Origin: Cytauxzoon felis
Lineage: Eukaryota > Apicomplexa > Aconoidasida > Piroplasmida > Theileriidae
NCBI GenBank assembly: GCA_020283715.1
Contig: JAIQCW010000086.1
Coordinates: 1-20,231 of the forward strand
Direction: 5' to 3'
Length of the DNA stretch: 20,231 nt
In this document: piece after piece, positions 1 through 8,803 of the stretch
How the letters are laid out: every line of letters begins with the position of its first letter
How positions within the stretch are numbered: position 1 is the first letter of the stretch
Position numbers and translations under genes: made by a program
The notes under the pieces: model-generated
What the model was told of the DNA's origin: nothing
Databases searched by the model: none
Seen by the model: only the letters and a program-made list of their open reading frames with translations

Positions 1-35
1 GACGGCTAGTGGAAGAAGAGTTGGATTGGACATGA
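1..35. repeat. GC-rich modular repeat, edge fragment
   Basis: This is the end of a repeat block: a TAGTGGAAGAAGAGTTGGAT module that recurs near 9415, 10025, 18750 and 19738. It lies just past a splice donor at 99-98 on the minus strand, so it is probably inside an intron of the partial gene at 100-507. Confidence 0.75.
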
Positions 36-99
36 GATGGGGTATACAACGTAATGATTATTGTATTCATTAATATGTGGTGGTTAATATGATAGATAC

Positions 100-507
100 C
101 TGTTTCATTATTTGATTCATTGATTCCATAATCTCTAATATGTTCAACTTCATCTAGGCTATTGTAATCATCATCAGAATGTATTTGATAGTCATCACCA
201 TCTTCATCATCATCTTCATTGGGTGGTAAAAAAAATTGTTGCCATACTTCACGTTGTGGCATTTTCTTAATGTATTTACATACTTTTTCATCATAATGAA
301 AATAAAGCATCTCATATGGTGATAATACCGATAATAAAACTATCAAATTAGCATATTTTATCCACGTATTCGAATCTGGTAATACAACATCCGGATTCGA
401 AAAATCCTCTATTAAATCATTCAATAAATTACTCTCACGAATCGCCTCCAATGGTGGCATCTCAGGTCCACTCCTCATACGAGCATACTCATTACTAACT
501 CTTGTAT
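100..507 (-). CDS. Internal exon of an unidentified gene (partial)
   Basis: An open minus-strand stretch of about 136 codons runs between a good acceptor (TTTTATAG before 507) and a good donor (ACAG, then GTATCT from 99). It enters in phase 2 and leaves in phase 1. The protein is soluble-looking, with a hydrophobic stretch around IVLLSVLSPYEMLYF, a basic KYIKKMPQREVW patch and a very acidic D/E-rich tail. There is no start or stop codon. I do not recognise the family. The next exon should lie left of the window. The upstream exon is not visible between 507 and the repeat block at 604, so its intron may hold that repeat or even the gene at 788-2415, as in the carrier gene further right. The reading as coding rests on codon pattern and splice sites only. 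Confidence 0.6.
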
Positions 508-603
508 CTATAAAATAATATATGTCAATAGAAAAAACATCCTTTTAATCGAAAGATTTATCATCTATTATATTTCCACAGTCTTTTCCACTCGTAACCA
601 ACG

Positions 604-726
604 TTCGTCTTGCAGACAGCCCTCCACCTGAGGTTACATCTTTTCCATTGCATGGAGCTTCTTCTATTAGTTCCCCCTCCAGCTCCCGTAGATCGCTTCC
701 AGGTATTCCACTTGAGGTTCAGTGAC
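604..726. repeat. GC-rich modular repeat block
   Basis: The block carries, in order, the CTTGCAGACAGC module, a CCACCTGAGGT core, the CTCCCGTAGATCGCTTCCAG module and a CCACTTGAGGT core. All four recur elsewhere in the window in both orientations. It is much richer in G+C than the flanking DNA. It separates the partial exon at 100-507 from the antigen-like gene. Confidence 0.85.
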
Positions 727-787
727 TACCTTCACGTTCTTCCGCGTAGAATTATGGGGTATAATGGGAATATAGGGATAATTAATC

Positions 788-2415
788 CTATATAATTACA
801 TTGTGACTTGTGTCTATAATATTTCCGTAACTTCCAAAACCTTTGTGTGAATCTCCAGTAAACATTGTTGTGACGCGTGTTATTAACATGAAAAGGACAT
901 TAAATGATGATACAGAACCATTCCAACCAGTTTCTCCTTGTTTCCCACCACCACCAAATCCAACTGCCTCTAACCATTCTTGGACAACATTAAATATATT
1001 ACCAACAATACCGGCCACCCAAATATTATCTTTCACATAACTCCCAATTAAATCATCGGGGAAATCTAGTGTTCTAATAAATATATGAATGCATGGAATG
1101 TAAGGGATAGAAAAAAACCATTGATAATGCCAATATTTCCTCTTTATTTTATTATTAGACTCATTCTTATTTTCCCACTTAGCACCTGGCCCTATTTTAG
1201 TATAATTAGGTTCTTCACCTCTAACACCATCTACAATGTCCATGACTGCAATTGCATATGTTGGTAGATTGATAAGAATTAACCTCCAATCAATTCTCCT
1301 GTTAATTTACCCAGTTCAGTTATAAGTTCGGTATTATCACTATCAGGAGGTTGATTTTTCCTAATTTTATCCTTTTCAGCTGAAGTAGTGGTAATATCTG
1401 TCCAATTATCATCCCACTTGAAAAAAGGATAATCTTTTCTATAGTATTTGTATGAATTACTGGATTCTTCAGCACAAATTATTATTGGAATGTCCATAGC
1501 TCCGAAATAAAAGACATAAACAGCTTGGACATTATTAGGTAGGCCGGTTATACCTTCAAGTACTTTATCTCCATTTTTAAAGTTAAGGCCGGTATTACCA
1601 ATCTTCTTATATTCACTATTACCACTGCCCTTCACCTTATGTTTATAACGTGTATACGGAAAGACGGGGTTATTCTTTTTCAAAAAAACTTTAATATCAT
1701 CGGCACTAATTTGAGTATCCACATATATATCCACTCCAGTGCTATGGTTATAACCAATTCCCATCTTATCGATTCGTATTGTAACACTAGAAGCAGGATT
1801 GGCAGTATCTTCAGTAAGTAGATCATCACGTCTATCATCTGGTTTAATATAACCTTGATCACCAGCATTATCAAGTGCTTTTTTAATTTCTTGGAGTTTT
1901 GGTACGAGTTGTTGATCAATTTGATTGCTAGCATTAGCTGGTTTTATTTCATTATAACCAGTATCAGAGGTAACATCTTGCCATGTATTTTGACGAGTGG
2001 CCGGATCGTAATTACGCTTATACCATTTATTGTTATTAGAATCAGTAGTATTATCCTTTGTTCCATTTTTCGATAAACATATTAACAGAGGCTTCTTTAT
2101 ATCAACATAATATACGAACAAGCCTCCTCCAGTCTGAGTTTGAAATCCTTCACCACTATCCACTTCAGCGATGCCCTTTATTGGTTCATTGTATATTGAA
2201 ATGTAATTTATTGTTCCAGTAGCTATAGGAATCGGATGTTTATAACCATTATATCCACCGCTTGAATTTAAACTTTCAACAGTAATATTTTGCTCAGGTG
2301 TCTGAGGGCGTGCTTTGTAATTACCAGGTGTATTAGTTTGTTCAAGTTTAATTTCATATTTATCTTTGAGACCTTCAAGTTCATTTTTAAGTGTTTCAAG
2401 ACCATTACTAATCCC
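788..2415 (-). CDS. Theileria equi-type antigen-like protein with membrane tail, 5' end missing
   Basis: Two exons fit: about 2415-1284 and 1245-788, joined over a 38-nt GT-AG intron in phase 1. The first exon is hydrophilic and carries two related strand motifs, KKPLLICLSKNG followed by KWYKR, and DIPIIICAEE followed by YKYYRK; this pattern is typical of large gene families of the T. equi lineage (from memory). The second exon has a DIVDG motif, GPGAKWE, a KYWHYQWFF membrane-like stretch and two more hydrophobic segments. Its DI[VI]DG...GPG..WE...WH series also occurs at the end of the unit at 10146-11479, so both belong to one superfamily. No start ATG is visible: the frame runs straight out of the repeat block at 2411-2502, where a CTTCTATTTAG acceptor-like sequence precedes the open frame. 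The gene is therefore either 5'-truncated by the repeat or has its first exon farther upstream. Function unknown; likely exported or at the surface. Confidence 0.65.
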
Positions 2416-2502
2416 GTAGCTTATCTCAGGGAAGCGAAGGGGGAACTAAATAGAAGAGCTGTCTGCAAGACGACCTCAGGTGGAGAGCTGACGTCAGTAT
2501 GA
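2411..2502. repeat. GC-rich modular repeat block
   Basis: The block holds the GTAGCTTATCTCAGGGAAGC module, the GAGCTGTCTGCAAGACGACC module and an ACCTCAGGTGG core. It lies between the TH1-like gene (stop at 2534) and the open frame of the antigen-like gene, whose 5' end it touches. On the minus strand it has ATTTAG where most copies have ATTTAC, which creates a possible splice acceptor. Confidence 0.85.
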
Positions 2503-2533
2503 CTGTGGTGGACAAATCTCCGCTTATTAGTGT

Positions 2534-4210
2534 TTATCTTGGAAACATACCACCGAATTGTGAGACAGATTGATCGATGAATTCATCTCTATAGGATAAT
2601 ATAAAATGTATCCTTTTATGAATATACCTTGATGTTTCATTATCGTGTGTGATTGTAGCATCGGTTGTTTCTTCTAATAAATAAATTTAAATTTTGTGTA
2701 TTAGCATTCATACCTCGTTTATCAAATAATAAAAATCCACAGCTATCAAATGCTGCAAGAATTTTATTGAGTTCATCATAAAATTCCAGAACATCTGAGT
2801 GATTTAATTTCAATAAATCAACAGTATTCTGTGATGACGTTAATCTTTTGAATGATGAATATAACGATGGGAATCTGAAATGATTATTATGCATATGTGG
2901 ATGAGAAAATGACAATGATATTTAATGACCTCAACTAACCTAGAAAAATTCGTCATTAGTAAATGTATTTGTGATGCAGACCATTCCATCATGGCATAAT
3001 CACTATTAATTGAGCCTTTAAATATATCAGAATGTGGATATATAGTTGCTTTTGCGATAAGTTGCGATAACCTCCTACATCCCCGTAAATCAATACGCCA
3101 TTGGTAAATAAAATGTAATAATGCTTGAGAATATATATAAGCATTTTCTGCATGCCAAAATAATGGACTAACAGAGTCTAACATATCCAAATCTATACAA
3201 TCTGATACATCATCCTAAGGAAAGAGGGGATAAGAGATGAATAAGATATATCAATAAACCTTCAACAAAAATTTCCGGATTTCTTCGGAAATACGAAGGG
3301 TAAATACACTAAAATTAGATGTAATTCTGGATAAACTTTCTTTATTAATTTCATTTTGTTCCATTTTAATATATGAACTAAAATTATTCATATAATCTTG
3401 ATACCATGCTGATAGAAATTCATCCTTTGGCTTATCTCGATAAATCTTCAACATATAAGAGACTACTAATGGTGACTATAGTGATTGAATCATTGAATAC
3501 TATTGAATAAATAAATCATACCTTCATTAAGTTCCAATACAATTCTGGTGGATTCCAACGGCCATGATCACCTTTATCTTCCATATAAATCCCTATTTGA
3601 GAGAAATTTTTACATTATATACTAATAAACTCACTCATTTTATCGGTATCATATTGACTGGTTAAATACGTCATTAGAGCATCATAAATCTAAAATAGAC
3701 AATGACAAATTAGAATATACAATAAAACACACTATATTCATAGTTCCAGTAACATTTAAATTCTTGTCTTTAGAATCTATATGATATATTATGTATAATA
3801 AAATATGTACCAACCAAACTAACCAATTGCATCATCCTTTATAGTATCATTGAACTCATCGATCCATCTAGCACATACTTCACATAACCAAGAATATCCG
3901 ATATAACCATCAACTAATGTGTTTAACACATTACGATTTAATTCCTTCTTATAATCATCTTTGGATTTCCTCTTCTTTTTAAATTTAGAATCTTCATTAC
4001 AATACAGATATGATATGACTTTCTTTATATGGTAAAACACTGTATCATCCATAATAGCATCATGGCTTTCGATAAATTTCTTAGATTCTATAAGAATTAG
4101 TAAGATTTTGTATATCAAATTAATGTGTTACCATTATATTCATCTTCTGTAACATCGATGATCTCCAAACCATCATGACTTATAGATTTATTATTTTCAT
4201 TTATGTCCAT
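2534..4210 (-). CDS. TH1 / NELF-C/D-like protein
   Basis: Ten exons: 4210-4132, 4087-3824, 3776-3733, 3689-3635, 3592-3522, 3445-3260, 3214-2940, 2874-2714, 2673-2628 and 2588-2534. All joins are GT-AG and in phase, giving 411 residues. Several segments follow human NELF-C/D (TH1 family) by eye: a DDTVFYHIKK helix followed by NTLVDGYIGYSWLCEVCARW, DALMTYLTSQYD, ELYWNL, HAENAYIYSQALLHFIYQW and the SRFPSLYSSF segment. TH1 proteins bind RNA polymerase II as part of the negative elongation factor in animals; the role in piroplasms is inferred. The product is clearly shorter than the human protein (about 590 residues) and ends soon after the SRFPSLYSSF region. The last two introns are only 40 and 39 nt. 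The start ATG at 4210 lies 90 bp from the start of the divergent RING gene. Family assignment is moderately sure, exon structure fairly sure. Confidence 0.65.
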
Positions 4211-4300
4211 TATATATAATTTATAAATTATAATAATAATTTGTGGGTAATAGTTTACACATTCATAAATTATAAATGTTAGGATAATGCTTAAATACAT
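4211..4300. promoter_or_regulatory. Shared intergenic region of two divergent genes
   Basis: Only 90 bp, very AT-rich, separate the start codons of the TH1-like gene (minus) and the RING gene (plus). Both core promoters must fit here or inside the neighbouring exons. No specific motif could be identified. Confidence 0.4.
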
Positions 4301-6112
4301 ATGGACCGTTGGGAAATACCATCATGTAGCGTTTGTTATGAACGTCTATTATCAAATTTATGTGTACTTCCTAGATGTGGTCATATATATCATGAAAATT
4401 GGTATGTGTATATAGGTGGAATCAAATCCATAATAATTAACAGTTTATATGCATGGATTGAGAGGATAACACTTAAAAAAAATGGATGTCCATTATGTAG
4501 AAAGCCTATAGACCTGGATAATATTATAAAATTGAAATATGATATCACTGAAAAGACTGGTATGTCTATATAACAACATCCAATCATTGACACATTTTAG
4601 CTGTTATAGATGATAATAAAGATGATACAATGAAGACTGTACCAAGTGTATGTGATGTGTTGACAATATTTAACAATAAATGTAGGAGGTACTATTAGAA
4701 TGGAGATTGAAATTGAAGGAGGCATCGACAGATAATTTACAATTAAGAAGTTCATGTTATAAACTAGAAGTATATTTCAGTATTTAAATCATTTATTCAA
4801 TTTCAGTGTGAAAAAAGAAGGCTAGAAGAAGAAGTTAAAAATGAAGTAAAGAATAAAGATGAAGCCATTGAACAAAATAAAGAATTGAAATTAACACAAG
4901 CTGCACAAAAAACAACCATAACCAGACTAAATGAAATTATCACAAAGTTAAAAGCACAAAAAAATAAATTAAAATCTGTTAATAACTAGTATGTTGAAAG
5001 CTATAAACACGTTCCATCAATGATGACCAAAAGGTGAAATAACAAAACTAATACAATTCTAATCAACACTCCACCTGAGGTCCAATCTAACTTCTCCTTG
5101 CCACTCGCCGTTCCACCTTAGGTTACAACCTTGACTTCCTCTTGCAGAGAGCTTCCTTATCTACTTCCCCCTCCGCTTCCTTGAGATCAGCTACGGGTAT
5201 TCCACTTGAGGTCTCCACCTGAGGTCAATAATTACTAATTTCACTAACATCACTTTTACCTCTAAATTTGACGAAATTCATCATTTCTGGGGAAACTCAT
5301 GAAGATAACTCTATGACTATTGCATGAAATTCTGATATCAATACTTCATTCAACAGGACTTTGATGATTGTATCTATTTTCATCATCCTCACTTCATTCC
5401 AATTTATATTCATTCAGATATCCCTTCAAACATGGATTCCGTCACCTTAGACGTATCTTGCCGAGATTACAAATATAACCTCAAGTGGACCTGGAAGCGA
5501 TCCATGGGAGCTGGAAGGGGAAGTAAATAAAAGAGCTGACGGCAGGATGGACCTCAGGTGGAGAGTTTCTCTGTCGGTGTTTTTTTTAATCTTGTTTATA
5601 TTATATTATACTTTAGTCTTGAGAGTAATGATAAGTCTAATATATCATCGGATAATATGAATGTAATATTCAAATCGGTATGTTTGGATTTATTTGAGAT
5701 ATAATATGATATGGATTAGTTGACAAATAATGAGAAGATTTTATTATTGAATAATCGCATAATAGAATTAGAGCAGTATGTTTTGGATTATAAATTAATA
5801 TTATTTTTAAGGATAAATAAAACTCTTGCGGATTTAAGAGATAATTGGAAAAAGAAATGTGATTCAATAAATCAAGATTATTTAACAATTGAAAGGTAAT
5901 AATTTAATTTATTTTTCATATCATTTAATTTCTATAGAGAATATAAAAACTTATTAACACTATATAATTCAAAATATGGTGCTATAGATAATGTAGTTAA
6001 TAAATCACCCAATATTTTATTAAAAAGTAGTAATAAAATACCTACATTTATTACAGATTTAGTTACATCACCACCAAAAATTGATAAAAAAAAGACAAAA
6101 AATTACTATTGA
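4301..6112 (+). CDS. TRAIP-like RING-H2 / coiled-coil E3 ligase
   Basis: Eight exons: 4301-4401, 4444-4559, 4601-4647, 4686-4769, 4807-4988, 5617-5677, 5720-5895 and 5938-6112. The result is 313 residues with all phases kept. The first splice restores Cys34 and completes a RING-H2: C9-C12, C26-H28, H31-C34, C49-C52, with a conserved Trp38. A long charged coiled coil follows (around EKRRLEEEVKNE and later IIELEQYV), then a Lys/Ser/Pro-rich tail. RING plus coiled coil is the architecture of TRAIP, a ubiquitin ligase acting on stalled replisomes and DNA crosslinks in animals; that function is inferred here. Intron 5 (4989-5616, 628 nt) holds two repeat blocks and a 255-bp element; the other introns are 37-42 nt. 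The frame closes at 6110-6112 just after an A8 run; a likely lost tail continues in another frame (see 6092-6227). The RING is sure, the TRAIP name less so. Confidence 0.75.
5068..5222. repeat. GC-rich modular repeat block in a TRAIP-like intron
   Basis: The block contains CCACCTGAGGTCCAATC, CCACTCGCCGTTCCACC, a CTTGCAGAGAGC variant, the CTCCGCTTCCTTGAGATCAG module and closing CCACTTGAGGT and CCACCTGAGGTC cores. It lies wholly within the intron 4989-5616 and directly abuts the 255-bp element. Confidence 0.85.
5223..5478 (-). mobile_element. ~255-bp dispersed element, copy 1
   Basis: Read on the minus strand, this stretch aligns by eye along its whole length with 16964-17226 on the plus strand. 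Shared blocks include CCACTTGAGGTTATA at one end, ATCCATGTTTG/ACCATGTTTG, AATGAAGTATTGA, and GTTTCCCCAGAAATGATGAA near the other end, and both copies are flanked by the GC-rich modules. Identity looks like roughly 70-80%, with small indels. No convincing conserved reading frame spans both copies, so a non-autonomous element or an old duplicated fragment is more likely than a gene. It sits in intron 5 of the TRAIP-like gene. Confidence 0.7.
5471..5572. repeat. GC-rich modular repeat block (other side of element copy 1)
   Basis: The block runs from CCTCAAGTGGACCTGG through CTGGAAGCGATCCATGGGAG and GAGCTGACGGCAGGA to an ACCTCAGGTGG core. It is the reverse-oriented partner of the block at 5068-5222, so the 255-bp element is bracketed by inverted modules. 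Confidence 0.85.
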
Positions 6113-6227
6113 TGATGATAAAGAAATCAAATTCATTAAAAGGAATTATGTTAAATCACCCAATAGACTCAATAATCTACATAATTTCTTCAAAGTTACA
6201 CATAATGATAAACAAACTCCAATATAA
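6092..6227 (+). other. Candidate out-of-frame C-terminal tail of the TRAIP-like gene
   Basis: Directly after the A8 run (6085-6093) a second frame stays open to a TAA at 6225-6227. It encodes an acidic-then-basic tail ending with the motif LNNLHNFFKV. This resembles a PCNA-binding PIP box (h-x-x-F-F spacing) without the usual Gln; animal TRAIP also ends in a PIP box. Removing one A from either A-run, or splicing out a 67-nt GTTAATA...TTTAG segment inside exon 8, would connect it to the main frame. It could be an assembly indel, polymorphism or real truncation. Confidence 0.5.
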
Positions 6228-6445
6228 TATATCTTATATAATTCAATTTAATAATAAATATATAATTATGGGGTAATAATATATTGTTGGGTAAAATAAG
6301 AAATATGATGGGGTAAAATAACTTAGAAATGGGGGTTAAATTCTATATAAAAATGTATAATTAACGTTTAAATAAAATTATTTAAATATTGTCTAAAAAA
6401 TTTTAAAATTATCAAATAGGATAATTTTATCCCATAATAAATGGA
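6228..6445. other. AT-rich intergenic region with G-run motifs
   Basis: No gene was found. Short G4-G5 runs recur in an otherwise nearly pure A/T stretch: TTATGGGGTAATA, TGATGGGGTAAAAT and AAATGGGGGTTAAA. Related TATGGGG motifs occur near 757, 15072 and 18550. Two convergent genes end on either side, so this may be a shared 3' region. Confidence 0.4.
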
Positions 6446-7270
6446 TCAAATAGTACAATAAATTACACTTAAAATAGATACTAGGAGTATCGGAGATGTC
6501 ATAAATCCATCATCAACCCTAACATTCCTTGTAGAATTAATTGTCTCTACTCTAGCGCCGGCTTTCTCGGCTCTTTCTTTGAAGCGTCTTAGAGTATCTT
6601 CATAATCATCATAATAGATACGTACAACACCCCCAGAAGTAGTTCTGTAAGGATAGAAATGGTTTACTGGGAAAAGTTTTTCATCATCATCAGCATCATT
6701 GTTGAGAACAACCTTTACTTCCACTTTGTATAACAATACCTTGCCATTAAAGGAATGTGTTGTAACTCTTTTAAGAGTTTCACCATCCTTTGCTCTCCAT
6801 GATTTTTTACCATCTAATGAAAGATAAATGGCTTCCTTGCGCCTCTTTACAACGTATGTAGTAACAGTTAAACCAGAATCAACCTCGGTGGTTACGTCAG
6901 CCCAACTCTCCGGACTATCTACAAGTGATATTTTAACAAAAGTATTTATATTATCATCATCACCATCACCATCATAATCAACCAATCTTATGAGTTCTTC
7001 TGAATCAGCCGTTCTAACTAATTTCCCTTTTTCATCTTCACCTTCCTCTTGGTCTGCATCACGTGATGATGCATCTCTTCTAGCAGATGCGGTTCTACTA
7101 TCTGACGATTGTTGAGCTGACCTTTCTGCAGAACCAGACGATTCTGTCGAACTTGCTGTTCCAGTTGTACCGGATGAGGCAACATTGGAGGATACAGTAG
7201 TTGCAGACTCATTTCCAGTAGCATGGACGCCTACAATGAAAAACAATATGACAAATATTGAAAAATCCAT
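6446..7270 (-). CDS. Secreted, probably GPI-anchored surface protein
   Basis: A single exon encodes 274 residues from the ATG at 7270. A start 16 codons farther upstream is possible but would put extra hydrophobic sequence ahead of a textbook signal peptide (MDFSIFVILFFIVGVHA). After it come a Ser/Thr/Ala/Gln-rich stretch (about residues 20-75), an acidic patch with DYDGDGDDD, and a beta-strand-rich domain with short related strands such as TTYVVKRRKEAIYLSL and KVLLYKVEVKVVL. The C-terminus is a hydrophobic stretch (MTSPILLVSILSVIYCTI) with no basic tail, as expected for a GPI-attachment signal. Several Asn-X-Ser/Thr sites occur near the N-terminus. The domain recalls the small secreted strand-repeat proteins of piroplasms, but I cannot name a family. 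The gene has no introns, and its base composition is less AT-biased than the flanks. Role at the surface is inferred. Confidence 0.7.
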   Translation of the reverse strand: MDFSIFVILFFIVGVHATGNESATTVSSNVASSGTTGTASSTESSGSAERSAQQSSDSRTASARRDASSRDADQEEGEDEKGKLVRTADSEELIRLVDYDGDGDDDNINTFVKISLVDSPESWADVTTEVDSGLTVTTYVVKRRKEAIYLSLDGKKSWRAKDGETLKRVTTHSFNGKVLLYKVEVKVVLNNDADDDEKLFPVNHFYPYRTTSGGVVRIYYDDYEDTLRRFKERAEKAGARVETINSTRNVRVDDGFMTSPILLVSILSVIYCTI

Positions 7271-7468
7271 ATCTAAAAAATATAAATAAAGGAAAACACA
7301 TATATAATGAAATTCCACAACTATGGAATAATGATGGAGAAGCGGACCGGAATTCCTAAGGAAGAATAAAATAGTGTATATTTATCAAGTAATATATTGA
7401 ATGTCTTTATAATTTAGTCATCAATAGATTTATTTTTATGTACATTTAAGAATTCAGATTGCGAATTC

Positions 7469-8719
7469 CTAAAAATCTACCGACGTATCGAAATGTGTTT
7501 CTCCCAAAGACCGTATTGGGGTGGTCTGTACAAATTCTATCGACTCCTCTATATTGTCCTGTATAATTTCAGTTAATATGAATTTGATATTTCATGTAAT
7601 TTTATTAATTATTATCACAATGAATACAATTAGTGTCTCTGAAATTGGATCTTCTGAGGACGGAGGCATCGCGATTCATGGATGTGATGAGTTACAAATT
7701 GATAATTGAATATTTTCAACTAAATTCTCACCATAATTATAATTATCACAACACCAATAAGCCAAACAGTAGTCTACTAGATGTACTATCCCCTAACCAG
7801 GACGCCGTCCACTCGAGGTCCAATCGTACTACCTTCACCTTTCGTTGTCTTGCAGACAGCTCTCCCATTTACTTCCCCTTCCAGCTCCCGTGGATCGCTT
7901 CCAGGTATTCCACTTGAGGTCCAGTACATACCCTCTACACCGCCACGATCTCTGGGAGTGGCTATACTCTTTAGAGATAGGTAATTAGAAGAGCTGACGG
8001 CAGGACAAATAGAGGTAGTACTGGACCTCAGGTGGAGAGATGAATGGATATGGAATGATGTCATTGAATTGGATGGTGAGTTATGTTATTCTTTTTAATG
8101 GTGTAGCAATGTATAAACTTACATTTTCACGTATGGTAAGGAAGAAGTTTTGTGAGTATCCTGTGTTACAATCAGTGATGGTATGTTGTGTAAATGGTAT
8201 ATTATCGATAAATTCGAATTCTGTTTTTTGCGATTTGGTATGTAGATCATCTTCATCGATATGATTATGTTTATTATTGATGATTATATCATCTATATGT
8301 TTATTATGATCTAACAATTCGATGAGTTGAATAATATTAAAGAATTTAGCTTCATATAATAATGATTGTTTAAGTAATGGATCATCAGGTATAATAAGTA
8401 TATCATTTCTAAGAAAATCTAATATATATTGGAAATGATTACCATTACGATCTATAAAAATAGTTGGTATATTAGATAAATTAATATTAGTTATATTAAT
8501 ATAACCATTAGATTCATAATTTTGATTAATATTATTAATTAAATTAATAATATTTTTATATATATTAGAATCTTTATATTTAAATAATGTACTTAATGTT
8601 GTTATATATATAATACCACCAACATTAAGATTAATTAATTCATTATCATTAATAGATTTAAATATATTACTACGTGGATACATGCCATAATCTATCTTCC
8701 TACTCTTTGGAGTCTCCAT
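7469..8719 (-). CDS. KCTD-type BTB/POZ (T1) protein
   Basis: Exon 1 (8719-8123, 199 codons) encodes a T1/BTB domain at about residues 26-137. It includes LINLNVGGIIYITTLSTL, then IFIDRNGNHFQYILDFLRND, then LLYEAKFFNIIQLIELL: the classic order of the KCTD/Kv tetramerisation fold. A consensus donor GTAAGT at 8122 in phase 0 can be joined to an acceptor (TATACAG) before 7558, giving a 29-codon last exon (7558-7469) with a TAG stop, 228 residues in all. The phases match. If the donor is not used, the frame would stop after 212 residues. KCTD proteins often act as Cullin-3 adaptors; no partner-binding motif can be read here. The 564-nt intron contains a repeat block. The BTB domain is sure; the terminal exon is probable, and an extra small exon in between cannot be excluded. 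Confidence 0.75.
7796..8042. repeat. GC-rich modular repeat block in the KCTD intron
   Basis: Modules in order: CCACTCGAGGTCC, CTTGCAGACAGCTC, CTTCCAGCTCCCGTGGATCG, CCACTTGAGGTCC, the hairpin module GCCACGATCTCTGGGAGTGG followed by CTCTTTAGAG, GAGCTGACGGCAGGA, and a final GACCTCAGGTGGA core. The hairpin module has GCCAC/GTGGC arms around an 11-nt loop, and CTCTTTAGAG is itself self-complementary. It lies wholly within the intron 8122-7559. Confidence 0.85.
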
Positions 8720-8803
8720 TTATAAATAAATTAAATCATATACATTTTTTAATTATATAATTATATATAATATATAGTAATTATTTTAAAATGCACTATA
8801 ATC

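Noticed and set aside
6228..6445. Telomere-like or G-rich tract
   Set aside because: The G-runs are not in a tandem array and do not match the TTTAGGG-type repeat known from piroplasm telomeres.
7054..7110. EF-hand-like acidic stretch (DYDGDGDDD) in the secreted protein
   Set aside because: The real position is near 6955-6985; the loop lacks the closing Glu and is encoded by simple trinucleotide repeats, so it is more likely low-complexity acidic sequence.
7578..7709. Short plus-strand frame with a signal-peptide-like start (MNLIFHVILLIIITM)
   Set aside because: It lies inside the likely intron of the KCTD gene on the other strand, has only 43 codons, and shows no second supporting feature.
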